From assembly GCA_964368765.1 (NCBI GenBank), contig CAYJCU010000015.1:1-32193 (forward strand): a DNA stretch of 32,193 nt, written 5' to 3'. The DNA is from JADFUS01 sp964368765. Its GTDB lineage: Bacteria > Bacteroidota > Bacteroidia > Bacteroidales > Rikenellaceae. Both the position numbers and the translations under genes were made by a program. Below, in pieces: positions 24,977 to 32,193 of the stretch (the stretch's first letter is position 1; the number at the start of each line of letters is the position of its first letter). The notes under the pieces are model-generated. The model was not told where the DNA came from. It worked only from the letters and a program-made list of their open reading frames with translations, and searched no databases.

Positions 24977-26380
24977 ATGAAAAGACAATTTAAATTTTTT
25001 ATTGCGGCAGTATTAGCCTTTTGTGCTGTGTCGTGCGCAGATAATAGTGGTAATAATGTTACTGCACTACTTCCAGAGAATACAGTACTGGCTTATGAGA
25101 TTGATTTAGCTAGGTTAGAGCAAGATGCTAATATAACTATGGCTGAATTGAGTGATTTAGTACCTTCTGAGTTTAGCGATGTGGTATCTGTTATTGATAT
25201 TAATAGTGGCGAAGTGGTTATGTTCATTACACAGGATGTATATCTTGGTACAATAGTAAATATTAATGATGTTGAGAAGTATAATGAGTTAGTAAAAGAT
25301 TATTCTGAAAAGAGTGAAATAGCTGGTTATGAGGTTAGCGTAGGTGTTGATGGTCTGTTCGCTAGAAAAGATAAGCAGGTTATATTAATTGCTACCGATG
25401 ATTTTGAAGCAGATTTAAGTGAGGTATTTAGAGCTATGGTAGAGTCGCCTAAAGAGAATCGTATTATTTCTCTTGAGCAGATAAATAATACTTTTGCTGG
25501 CGATAATGATATTGCTGTTATTATGAATGGCGCAATACCTAAGCTAGGCTTAGATTATAGTAGTTATGGAACTATGGTCTCTTATATCAATTTTGAAATG
25601 GGTAAGTTAGTTTGGGATGTAGATATGCTTGATAAAGATAATATCTATCTAGATTTAAATGATAAGGTTTCTGGCGATTTAAATAAATTCATGCCTTCAG
25701 ACCTTCTACTGTATATCTGTGGTGCTATTAAAGATGGCGAAGATATGAAAGAGATTTTAGATGCTGAGATGGCTAAAGTTAAAGAGCAGGCTGCGTTACA
25801 AGGAGTAGATATGTATGATCAAGAGATGGTTGATGAGGTCATAGGAAAGATGCAAGATTACTTCTCATACCTAAATGGCGATATTGTTTTGTCTGTTGAT
25901 AACGCATTACCTGGTGCAAGACTTCTTTTCGAAGTAAAAGATGCCTCGGTACTTGATAAGATAACTGCTGATATAGCAAGTACAACTATTACACCCGTTA
26001 AGGTGAATGATACACAGTATATGATTAGTTTAGGTGTTGTTAATATGTATTATGGTGTTGCTAACAATATTCTATACTTCACAACTACTGATGCTACTCC
26101 TATTGTTAATAATGAGGCTGTTTCTCCTAACTATACTGAATCTGCATTTGCTAAGAGTATTCAAGGTAATTATGGAGGTATGATACTTCATATAGATAAG
26201 GTGTTAGCTAATCCTATGGTAGCTATGCTTGCAGGTAGTTATATTGGTCAAATACCTGTTCTTGGTCAGCTAAAAGATTTAACTGCTGTAACTAATACTA
26301 ATGGAACAGGTGTTTTAGAGCTTACAATGAAAAATAGCGAGGTTAATTTCCTTGATATGTTGGTTAAAGAGTTAAATTAA
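24977..26380 (+). CDS. DUF4836-like lipoprotein
   Basis: A 467-residue lipoprotein; the signal ends at Cys20 (FCAVSCAD). The mature protein begins NNVTALLPENTVLAYEIDL, close to the opening of DUF4836 proteins, and carries the same two blocks as the gene before it (TQYMISLGVVNMYYGVANNI and AVSPNYTESAFAKSI). An acidic, helix-prone insertion (DAEMAKVKEQAALQGVDMYD region) is specific to this copy. No enzymatic motif is visible. The ABC ATPase gene begins 2 nt after its stop, so the pair and the transporter are surely cotranscribed. A role as substrate-binding or surface partner of the transporter is an inference. Confidence 0.75.
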   Translation: MKRQFKFFIAAVLAFCAVSCADNSGNNVTALLPENTVLAYEIDLARLEQDANITMAELSDLVPSEFSDVVSVIDINSGEVVMFITQDVYLGTIVNINDVEKYNELVKDYSEKSEIAGYEVSVGVDGLFARKDKQVILIATDDFEADLSEVFRAMVESPKENRIISLEQINNTFAGDNDIAVIMNGAIPKLGLDYSSYGTMVSYINFEMGKLVWDVDMLDKDNIYLDLNDKVSGDLNKFMPSDLLLYICGAIKDGEDMKEILDAEMAKVKEQAALQGVDMYDQEMVDEVIGKMQDYFSYLNGDIVLSVDNALPGARLLFEVKDASVLDKITADIASTTITPVKVNDTQYMISLGVVNMYYGVANNILYFTTTDATPIVNNEAVSPNYTESAFAKSIQGNYGGMILHIDKVLANPMVAMLAGSYIGQIPVLGQLKDLTAVTNTNGTGVLELTMKNSEVNFLDMLVKELN

Positions 26381-26382
26381 TA

Positions 26383-27024
26383 ATGAATAGTATATCTGTA
26401 AAAGGGTGTATTCCTAATGTTTTTTTAGATGCTAATATCGCCTCTTCGTTTTGGGGATGCGATATTGCATTTAATAGGGGTGAGAAATATCTTATACGTG
26501 CTGCCTCGGGACGTGGTAAATCATCACTATGTAGCTATCTCATGGGGCATAGAGATGATTATAGTGGTAGTCTACTATTTGATAATAGAGATGTGCGTGA
26601 TTTATCGAGAGATGAGTGGGCAGAGGTGCGTCGTGATAAGATAGCCTATCTGCCACAAGGTCTTATGTTGTTTAGTGATCTAACAGCTCTTGAGAATATA
26701 GATATTAAAAACGCTCTCACTGGCTTTAAAAGCAATGAGTGGATTATAGACTCTCTTAAGCGTGTGGGTCTAGCAGAGAGATTGGATAAGCCTGTTGGGA
26801 TACTCTCTTTCGGTGAGAGACAGAGAGTAGCAGCTATTCGTGCCCTTTGTCAGCCTTTTAGTTTTGTTATTATGGATGAGCCGGTGAGTCATCTTGATGA
26901 TAATACCTCGCTCAAAGTGTTAGAGATAATATCAGAAGAGGTTAGCAGCCAAGGTGCAGGTGTTATTGCCACATCTATTGGTAAAGAGTTACCTTTTGAG
27001 TATAATCATATTTTAAATCTTTAG
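26383..27024 (+). CDS. ABC transporter ATPase, atypical motifs
   Basis: A 213-residue ABC ATPase of the LolD/MacB size class. Walker A is AASGRGKSSL (first Gly replaced by Ala), the Q-loop is YLPQGLMLF, the signature is LSFGERQRV in place of LSGGERQRV, Walker B is FVIMDEP and the D-loop is SHLD. At the switch position the family has a THD-type His; here the sequence reads ATSIGKEL, so the His is replaced by Ser. Catalytic Glu after Walker B is kept. It probably energises the FtsX-like permease encoded 4 nt downstream. Loss of the switch His suggests slow or regulated hydrolysis, though this has not been tested. Confidence 0.88.
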   Translation: MNSISVKGCIPNVFLDANIASSFWGCDIAFNRGEKYLIRAASGRGKSSLCSYLMGHRDDYSGSLLFDNRDVRDLSRDEWAEVRRDKIAYLPQGLMLFSDLTALENIDIKNALTGFKSNEWIIDSLKRVGLAERLDKPVGILSFGERQRVAAIRALCQPFSFVIMDEPVSHLDDNTSLKVLEIISEEVSSQGAGVIATSIGKELPFEYNHILNL

Positions 27025-27028
27025 CACT

Positions 27029-28219
27029 ATGAGAGGTATATATAATATTTTATTGGGTGCGCTATCAAAAAAACGACTAGCTCTCTTTATGCTTACACAG
27101 ATAGTGGGGGTAGTTATTATTGTTGTCTCAATATATCTATATGTTGATGTGAAAAAAGCCCTATCGGGTATTAGTGGCGAGAGTGATTATATAATTATAA
27201 CTAAAAAAATAAGTACTCTAAATACTCTTATGTCCTCTGATATAGGTTTCTCAAAAAGAGATATAAAACAACTAGAGAGTCAAGAGGGGGTGGCAAGTGT
27301 AGGAGAGTTCGTATCATCTAATTTCAGAGTATTAGGTGGAATTACTGTCCCACAACTCAATGTTGCATATCGTACAGATATGTTCTTTGAGGCGGTGAGT
27401 GATGAGTTTATGGATATAACACCTGAGGGATGGCATTTTGCGGCTGATAACGATACAGTACCTATAATAATACCTAAAAATTATGTCAATCTGTATAATT
27501 ATGGTTTTGCACCTACAGCAGGATTACCTAAATTATCTAATGATATAGTTAAGTCAGCTCTGCTCGATATAACTATATCAGATAGGCAGGGAGAGTCCAA
27601 GCAACTAAAAGGTAGGGTAGTAGGTTTCTCTGCTAGGATAAATAGTATTCTCGCTCCTCTCTCATTTGTTGAGTGGGGTAATACCAATTACTCCTCTAAA
27701 GAGAGCGGTTTGCCGCAACGTCTTATCATTAAGATAGACCCAGCATTTAGTAGCTCTATACTCAATTATCTCGATACAAAACGCTATGAACCTGAGAATA
27801 GGGTCTTCGACTCAGAGGGTATTAATAGTATTGTAAGTTTTGTTGTTAGCTCAACACTTATTATCGGAGCTATCATAACTCTTTTGTCATTAGCTCTTCT
27901 GTTACTAACAATATACCTTATTATTGAGAGGGGTAAAGATAAGGTATTTACACTATCTACTCTCGGTTATAGTTTAGGTGCAATTGTTAAACCATATAGG
28001 GTAGTGTCGTTACGTAGTGTTAGTATTAGTTTTCTTATGGCCTATGTCATGGCTGTTGTCATAAGATTTTTATATGTCGATATACTTCAAGAGAGATTAG
28101 AGCTTACTATAGGTGGTGCTAATCATATTGTTCCGTTAGTTGTAGTTATTGTGATTTATGCGGCAGTTATCATCACTATAAATACAATGATAAAAAGAGA
28201 GGTTAAAAGGGTAGTATAA
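27029..28219 (+). CDS. FtsX/MacB-type ABC transporter permease
   Basis: A 396-residue inner-membrane protein with the type VII ABC layout: one N-terminal TM helix (about 18-40), a large extracytoplasmic domain (about 45-265), then three TM helices (about 268-300, 325-350 and 365-385) carrying an FtsX-like region (GKDKVFTLSTLGYSLGAIVK). Relatives in LolCDE and MacB drive lipoprotein release or mechanotransmission and do not carry substrate across the membrane. It follows the ATPase gene by 4 nt and is the last gene before the convergent gap. Together with the two DUF4836-like genes it forms a four-gene unit. Confidence 0.85.
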   Translation: MRGIYNILLGALSKKRLALFMLTQIVGVVIIVVSIYLYVDVKKALSGISGESDYIIITKKISTLNTLMSSDIGFSKRDIKQLESQEGVASVGEFVSSNFRVLGGITVPQLNVAYRTDMFFEAVSDEFMDITPEGWHFAADNDTVPIIIPKNYVNLYNYGFAPTAGLPKLSNDIVKSALLDITISDRQGESKQLKGRVVGFSARINSILAPLSFVEWGNTNYSSKESGLPQRLIIKIDPAFSSSILNYLDTKRYEPENRVFDSEGINSIVSFVVSSTLIIGAIITLLSLALLLLTIYLIIERGKDKVFTLSTLGYSLGAIVKPYRVVSLRSVSISFLMAYVMAVVIRFLYVDILQERLELTIGGANHIVPLVVVIVIYAAVIITINTMIKREVKRVV

Positions 28220-28249
28220 TATCATCGGCCAATACCGCCAATATATAGT

Positions 28250-28371
28250 GGGTGACTAAAAAGCAGCGATTTGCTTCCTTACTTGCCTATTACAATAATA
28301 CTCACGTACATTAGTACGCTCCGTTTATTCTAATAGTCAGAGCGTTGCAACTCACTACTTTTTAGCCATCC
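28250..28371. repeat. 122-nt imperfect palindrome
   Basis: The arms run from GGGTGACTAAAAAG (28250) and the complement of CTTTTTAGCCATCC (to 28371) and pair with scattered mismatches to a centre CGTAC-ATTA-GTACG (28305-28318). Stretches of exact or near-exact pairing include CTAAAAAG/CTTTTTAG and CTATTA-type segments. It lies in the convergent gap between the permease and asparaginase genes. It may be a bidirectional terminator, a mobile palindromic repeat, or both. The 304-nt gap (28220-28522) holds this, the hairpin at 28374-28415 and the GC-rich tract that follows; no coding sequence is seen. Confidence 0.75.
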
Positions 28372-28373
28372 AA

Positions 28374-28415
28374 AGAGGGTAACCCCAAAAAAAGCAAGCT
28401 TTGGGGTCATCCTCT
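28374..28415. terminator. Second hairpin in the convergent gap
   Basis: AGAGGGTAACCCCAAA (28374-28389) pairs with TTTGGGGTCATCCTCT (28400-28415) with two mismatches; an inner AAAGC-aa-GCTTT can extend the stem. It is a plausible terminator for either flanking gene. Confidence 0.55.
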
Positions 28416-28522
28416 GTTTCGATTATAATCACCGGTCCGAAAGACCGCCCGCCGGCGTGAGGCGAAAATGTTTTTTCTGTGCGGTGGTGGACGTACGAAT
28501 CGTAACTATTTTATCCGTATGT

Positions 28523-29551
28523 TTATTTAGTCAGTTCGCCCCTCATAGAGTTTGTGATATACATAACAAGCTCCTCTTTCGTAAAATCACGATTTAGTAG
28601 GTACATCAATTTACATACCGCACTCTCTACTGTCATATCATAACCAGATATAACACCAATTTCGCTCAAGCATTTGCCCGTAGCGTATAGCGACATATCA
28701 ACGCTTCCTGTGTTACATTGTGTTATATTTAATATAGTAATACCTTTGTCAATAGCACTCTTCAGTTCGTTTACAAAGGCTGCATTACTTGGTGCGTTAC
28801 CTGCACCATAACTCTTTATTATCGCCCCTTTTATATTCTCTATATTTAATATAGAGTGCAACACCTCAACACTCATTCCTGGGTATAGCTCTATAACCAC
28901 TATCTCACTACATATATCAGTCGATATACGAAGCGGAGCACAATAATCCTCGCTATTCTTGATATATGGCTCGTTATAGTGTATATCTATCCCCACTTCA
29001 GCTAGAGGTGGGTAGTTAAACGATTTAAATGCGTTAAGGCTCTCTGAACTATATTTTGTTGTTCTATTACCACGCATTAATCTATTTTGAAAATATACCG
29101 CTACCTCAGGAACTATTGCTTTCCCGCTACGCTTACTACCCGCTATCTCGACAGCTGTTATCAGATTCTCTTTACCATCCGTACGTATCTCACCTATCGG
29201 TATCTGACTGCCTGTAAATATAACAGGTTTATTTAGATTTTTTAACATATAACTCAGAGCAGAAGCACTATATGCCATTGTATCTGTTCCGTGTAATACC
29301 ACAAAACCATCATAGTTAGAGTAGTTATCTTGAATGAGTTTAGCTAGTGCACACCAGTTTTCAGGCACTATATCAGACGAGTCTATTAACGGATCAAATA
29401 CATAAGTTGATATGTTTATATCTATCTTCTGCAACTCAGGCACCTCTTTTAATATCAGATCTAATTTAAATGGTTTTAGAGCGTTTGTTATTGGGTCTTT
29501 TTTCATCCCAATTGTTCCACCCGTATATATTATTAATACTGAATTCTTCAT
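28523..29551 (-). CDS. ansA: Type I L-asparaginase
   Basis: Hydrolyses asparagine to aspartate and ammonia; the cytoplasmic type I form, 342 residues, no signal peptide. The N terminus MKNSVLIIYTGGTIGM carries the nucleophile Thr10 (TGGTIG). The second catalytic block is VLHGTDTMAYSASALSYML with the Thr-Asp pair, followed by the PVIFTGSQIP segment whose position in the family precedes the catalytic Lys region. The C-terminal regulatory-type domain (about 215-342) is complete. The frame extends to 29611, but a consensus promoter at 29582-29612 lies inside that extension, so the ATG at 29551 is chosen. It stands alone, convergent with the ABC permease and divergent from rplC. Confidence 0.93.
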   Translation of the reverse strand: MKNSVLIIYTGGTIGMKKDPITNALKPFKLDLILKEVPELQKIDINISTYVFDPLIDSSDIVPENWCALAKLIQDNYSNYDGFVVLHGTDTMAYSASALSYMLKNLNKPVIFTGSQIPIGEIRTDGKENLITAVEIAGSKRSGKAIVPEVAVYFQNRLMRGNRTTKYSSESLNAFKSFNYPPLAEVGIDIHYNEPYIKNSEDYCAPLRISTDICSEIVVIELYPGMSVEVLHSILNIENIKGAIIKSYGAGNAPSNAAFVNELKSAIDKGITILNITQCNTGSVDMSLYATGKCLSEIGVISGYDMTVESAVCKLMYLLNRDFTKEELVMYITNSMRGELTK

Positions 29552-29581
29552 TTTTCTTAACTGTTTTTCTGTAATATTTTG

Positions 29582-29612
29582 CAAAAATAGTGATAATTTT
29601 GGATAAAGCAAA
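29582..29612 (-). promoter_or_regulatory. ansA promoter
   Basis: On the minus strand, TTTG (29609-29612), a 19-nt spacer and TATTTTTG (29582-29589), an exact consensus. The expected start near 29575 gives a leader of about 25 nt to the ATG at 29551. Confidence 0.8.
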
Positions 29613-29761
29613 TGAAATATAAACTATTTTGAATTATCTCCGTTTTTTGCTCTTTGATATGGTTCGAATATTCTTATCTTTAAAAAGTTACGTGCATCTA
29701 CTCTTTAATATCGAGTAGAAATATAAAAATGCATTTTTTTTAAAAAAAATAGTCGAAAGTT

Positions 29762-29792
29762 ATTGAAAATCAAAAAATAATGCGTAACTTTG
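29762..29792 (+). promoter_or_regulatory. Promoter of the rplC operon
   Basis: ATTG (29762-29765), a 19-nt spacer and TAACTTTG (29785-29792), a full -7 box. An A/T run (T8A8 around 29733-29750) lies just upstream and may raise promoter strength. The gap before it (29613-29761) also holds a 7-bp hairpin, TCTACTC/GAGTAGA at 29697-29719, and nothing else recognised. Confidence 0.8.
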
Positions 29793-29854
29793 TAGTCTGT
29801 GAAGTAGTATGGTAATGTATATTGCTGAACAATAAGCATTTAAGTAAAAACTGG

Positions 29855-29880
29855 GTGATATTCTAGTGATAGAGTATTAC
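29855..29880 (+). promoter_or_regulatory. Leader hairpin with GUGA tetraloop before rplC
   Basis: An 11-bp stem (29855-29865 with 29870-29880, including two G-U pairs) is capped by GUGA, a GNRA tetraloop. It sits in the ~120-nt leader, 39 nt before the rplC ATG. A smaller TGCT/AGCA hairpin lies at 29823-29838. It may be an autoregulatory ribosomal protein leader, but no known leader class was recognised. Confidence 0.5.
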
Positions 29881-29919
29881 TCAAATATAAATTATTAATT
29901 TTTTATTAACATTTAGAAA

Positions 29920-30534
29920 ATGTCAGGACTAATTGGAAAAAAAATCGGAATGACATCCGTTTTCAGTGCCGAGGGAAAAAACATTCCATGCACTGTTATT
30001 GAAGCTGGTCCATGTGTGGTTACGCAAATTAGGACAGTTGAGAAGGATGGCTACTCAGCTGTACAGCTTGCCTATGACGAGAAAAAAGAAAAACACACCA
30101 GCAAGAGTCTGTTAGGTCATTTTGCTAAAGCAAACACAGCTCCTATGAGAAAGTTGGTTGAGTTCAAAATGGAAGGAGAATTCAACTTGGGCGACACCGT
30201 TACTGTCGAGAATTTCGCAGAAGGAGACTGGATTGACGTATCAGGAGTTTCTAAAGGAAAAGGTTATCAGGGCGTTGTGAAACGTCATGGTTTCGCCGGA
30301 GTAGGAGGTCAAACACACGGTCAGCACAACAGATTACGTGCTCCGGGATCTCTAGGTGCCTCTTCTTATCCATCACGTGTATTCAAAGGTATGCGTATGG
30401 CGGGACGTACTGGAGGGCAAAATGTAAAAGTACTTAACCTTAAAGTTCTTAAAGTTATCCCAGAGAACAACCTTATTCTTGTTAAGGGTTCTATTCCGGG
30501 TGCTAAGGGTTCTTATTTAACAATTGAGAATTAG
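29920..30534 (+). CDS. rplC: 50S ribosomal protein L3
   Basis: An early-binding 23S rRNA protein with an extension reaching the peptidyl transferase centre. The 204 residues are typical. It opens MSGLIGKKIGMTSVFSAEGK, and the signature region is GFAGVGGQTHGQHNRLRAPG followed by SLGASSYPSRVFKGMRMAGR; the Gln in GGQTHGQ is the residue methylated in E. coli L3. In most Bacteroidota rpsJ precedes rplC; here rplC is first, with its own promoter and a ~120-nt leader. It lies 2 nt upstream of rplD. Confidence 0.98.
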   Translation: MSGLIGKKIGMTSVFSAEGKNIPCTVIEAGPCVVTQIRTVEKDGYSAVQLAYDEKKEKHTSKSLLGHFAKANTAPMRKLVEFKMEGEFNLGDTVTVENFAEGDWIDVSGVSKGKGYQGVVKRHGFAGVGGQTHGQHNRLRAPGSLGASSYPSRVFKGMRMAGRTGGQNVKVLNLKVLKVIPENNLILVKGSIPGAKGSYLTIEN

Positions 30535-30536
30535 AG

Positions 30537-31166
30537 ATGGAATTAGTAGTATTTAACACAACAGGTCAGGAAACTGGAAAGAAGGTGACTTTAAATGACG
30601 CTATTTTTGGTATTGAGCCTAATAATCATGCTATCTATTTAGATGTAAAGCAGTATTTAGCAGCTCAGCGTCAAGGAACACACAAGGCTAAGCAACGCAA
30701 CGAGGTAGCTGGTTCTACTAAGAAGCTTAAGAAGCAAAAAGGAACTGGTGGAGCACGTTGCGGAAGTATCAAGTCGCCACTATTCGTAGGAGGAGGTAGA
30801 GTATTTGGTCCTGTTCCACGTGATTATAGTTTCAAACTAAATAAGAAAGTAAAGCAGTTAGCTCGTAAGAGTGCTCTTTCTTATAAGATGCAAGAGAACG
30901 CTATCACAATCGTTGAGGATTTCAATATGGAAGCTCCAAAAACTAAAGCGTTCATTCAGATAGCTAATAACTTAAAGCTAAGTGATGCAAAACTATTAGT
31001 AGTTGTACCATCAGAGTGCTATAATGTTAAACTATCGGCACGTAACCTAGAAAAAGTAAAGGTTGTCAATGCTCTTAATATCAATACTTATGATATTATG
31101 AACTACTCAAAAGTATTATTCTTTGAGAATTCATTAGAGCTTGTAAACCAAATGTTTGGTCTATAA
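30537..31166 (+). CDS. rplD: 50S ribosomal protein L4
   Basis: A 209-residue 23S rRNA-binding protein whose extended loop lines the peptide exit tunnel. The loop is visible as the basic segment QRQGTHKAKQRNEVAGSTKK with KKQKGTGGARCGSIKSPLFV (about residues 40-85), including the tunnel motif KQKGTGGAR where macrolide resistance changes occur in other bacteria. The globular C-terminal part (TIVEDFNMEAPKTKAF to the end) is complete. L4 represses its own operon in some bacteria, which makes the leader hairpin upstream worth noting. It is 15 nt before rplW. Confidence 0.98.
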   Translation: MELVVFNTTGQETGKKVTLNDAIFGIEPNNHAIYLDVKQYLAAQRQGTHKAKQRNEVAGSTKKLKKQKGTGGARCGSIKSPLFVGGGRVFGPVPRDYSFKLNKKVKQLARKSALSYKMQENAITIVEDFNMEAPKTKAFIQIANNLKLSDAKLLVVVPSECYNVKLSARNLEKVKVVNALNINTYDIMNYSKVLFFENSLELVNQMFGL

Positions 31167-31181
31167 AATATACAAAGAACA

Positions 31182-31472
31182 ATGGAAATACTCAAGAAAC
31201 CAATCCTAACTGAGAAGATGACTCTTCAAGGTGAGAAGATGAATCGCTACGGTTTCAAAGTAGATCGTCGTGCTAACAAGATCGAGATCAAAAACGCCGT
31301 AGAGAGTATGTATAACGTTATAGTTACCGACGTTAATACAATGAATTATAAGGGTAAATCTAGAAGCCGTTACACTAAAGCAGGTTTTATGCAAGGTCGT
31401 GATAACAACTTCAAGAAAGCAATCATTACCCTAAAGAGTGGTGACAATATTGATTTTTACAGTAATATCTAA
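31182..31472 (+). CDS. rplW: 50S ribosomal protein L23
   Basis: A small 96-residue protein at the exit of the peptide tunnel, where trigger factor and the signal recognition particle dock. It has the family opening ILKKPILTEKMTLQGEKMNR, the YGFKVDRRANKIEIKNAVE strand-helix and the basic loop YKGKSRSRYTKAGF. Length is normal. It lies 5 nt before rplB. Confidence 0.97.
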   Translation: MEILKKPILTEKMTLQGEKMNRYGFKVDRRANKIEIKNAVESMYNVIVTDVNTMNYKGKSRSRYTKAGFMQGRDNNFKKAIITLKSGDNIDFYSNI

Positions 31473-31477
31473 AAAAG

Positions 31478-32193
31478 ATGGCAGTAAGAAAGTTTAAGCC
31501 TATTACACCGGGCCAAAGACATAAAATTATAGGTACGTTCGATGATATTACCTCATCGGTACCTGAAAAATCGTTACTTGCTCCGTTAAAGAGTTCAGGC
31601 GGTCGTAATAACTCTGGTAAAATGACTGTCAGAAATATCGGTAACGGTCACAAGAAGAAATATCGTATCATCGATTTCAAAAGATGTAAAGATGGAGTTC
31701 CAGCAGTAGTTAAAACTATTGAGTATGATCCAAATCGTACAGCTCGTATCGCATTAATTTGTTATTCAGATGGTCAGAAGAGCTACATCATTGCTCCGAA
31801 CGGATTACAAGTAGGTGCAACACTTATGAGTGGTATCGGTGCGGCTCCAGAAATTGGTAATACACTATTATTATCTGAAATTCCTTTAGGAACAACGATT
31901 CACAACGTTGAGCTAAGACCTGGTCAAGGAGCATCTCTAGTACGTAGTGCTGGTGCTTACGCACAGTTATTAGCTCGTGAGGGAAAGTATGCTATTATAA
32001 AGTTACCTTCAGGTGAGACACGTATGGTATTGGTTACATGTAGAGCAACAGTTGGTGTTGTTTCTAACGTAGATCATAACCTAGAGCAACATGGTAAAGC
32101 AGGACGTAGAAGATGGTTAGGTCGTAAGCCTCGTGTAAGAGGTGTGGCGATGAACCCAGTAGATCACCCGATGGGTGGTGGTGAGGGTCGCTC
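31478..32193 (+). CDS. rplB: 50S ribosomal protein L2, cut by the window end
   Basis: The first 238 codons of a ~274-residue protein; the frame is open to the last base. L2 is a core 23S rRNA protein needed for subunit joining and peptidyl transfer. It opens MAVRKFKPITPGQRHKI, then KSSGGRNNSGKMTVRNIG and HKKKYRIIDFKR, and reaches the conserved GVAMNPVDHPMGGGEGRS, whose His is the residue implicated in peptidyl transferase function in E. coli. The missing part is the basic C-terminal tail. Confidence 0.98.
   Translation, partial: MAVRKFKPITPGQRHKIIGTFDDITSSVPEKSLLAPLKSSGGRNNSGKMTVRNIGNGHKKKYRIIDFKRCKDGVPAVVKTIEYDPNRTARIALICYSDGQKSYIIAPNGLQVGATLMSGIGAAPEIGNTLLLSEIPLGTTIHNVELRPGQGASLVRSAGAYAQLLAREGKYAIIKLPSGETRMVLVTCRATVGVVSNVDHNLEQHGKAGRRRWLGRKPRVRGVAMNPVDHPMGGGEGR

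Noticed and set aside
29552..29611. Longer N terminus for asparaginase
   Set aside because: The extension contains the consensus promoter, and the family start MKNSVLIIYTGGTIG follows it.
1..32193. CRISPR array, prophage, insertion sequence or tRNA gene
   Set aside because: No regularly spaced direct repeats, transposase, phage gene or tRNA cloverleaf was seen in any gap.

Overview
The window looks like chromosomal sequence from a low-GC member of the Bacteroidota, most likely Bacteroidales. The evidence is the promoter pattern (TTTG, about 20 nt, then TAnnTTTG, seen upstream of many genes), the near absence of Shine-Dalgarno sequences, the DUF3467, DUF3822 and DUF4836-like genes typical of this phylum, and strong AT bias. 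No phage genes, transposase, CRISPR array, rRNA or tRNA is visible. Most of the window is ordinary housekeeping sequence; the unusual material lies in the intergenic repeats and a few modified or incomplete gene sets.

Left part (1-9400, minus strand). Two strong hairpins lie beyond the 3' end of valS. Then, reading leftward, come a DUF3467 gene followed by valS, and a tripartite RND efflux set (membrane fusion protein, RND pump, TolC-like channel). Upstream of the efflux genes lies an unusually short ribF that encodes only the riboflavin kinase domain.

Middle (9400-19856). A lipoprotein with a degenerate rhodanese domain and a Met/His/Lys-rich tail faces an orphan umuD across a shared terminator. 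A 210-bp repeat (copy A) lies between the divergent umuD and an AlkD-like DNA repair gene. Next is a tight cluster: a membrane-anchored pseudopilin-like protein, DUF3822, rsmD and a two-Gate-domain membrane protein. It ends at a shorter copy (B) of the same repeat. A good promoter then drives mqnA, corA, a GDP-mannose-forming guanylyltransferase, a glutaminyl cyclase lipoprotein and an M20 amidohydrolase.

Right part (19857-32193). An exported TldD/TldE-type pair has its own promoter and terminator. Next is a four-gene operon: two paralogous DUF4836-like envelope proteins (one soluble, one lipoprotein), then an ABC ATPase and an FtsX-like permease. A 304-bp convergent gap holds a 122-nt imperfect palindrome and other hairpins. 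Minus-strand asparaginase and the start of the ribosomal protein operon rplC-rplD-rplW-rplB (cut by the window end) follow. rplC is the first gene of its transcription unit, with no rpsJ before it, and its leader carries a GNRA-capped hairpin.

The best candidates for something undescribed are the A/B repeat family, the palindromic convergent gap, and the DUF4836-like/ABC operon whose ATPase lacks the usual switch histidine.
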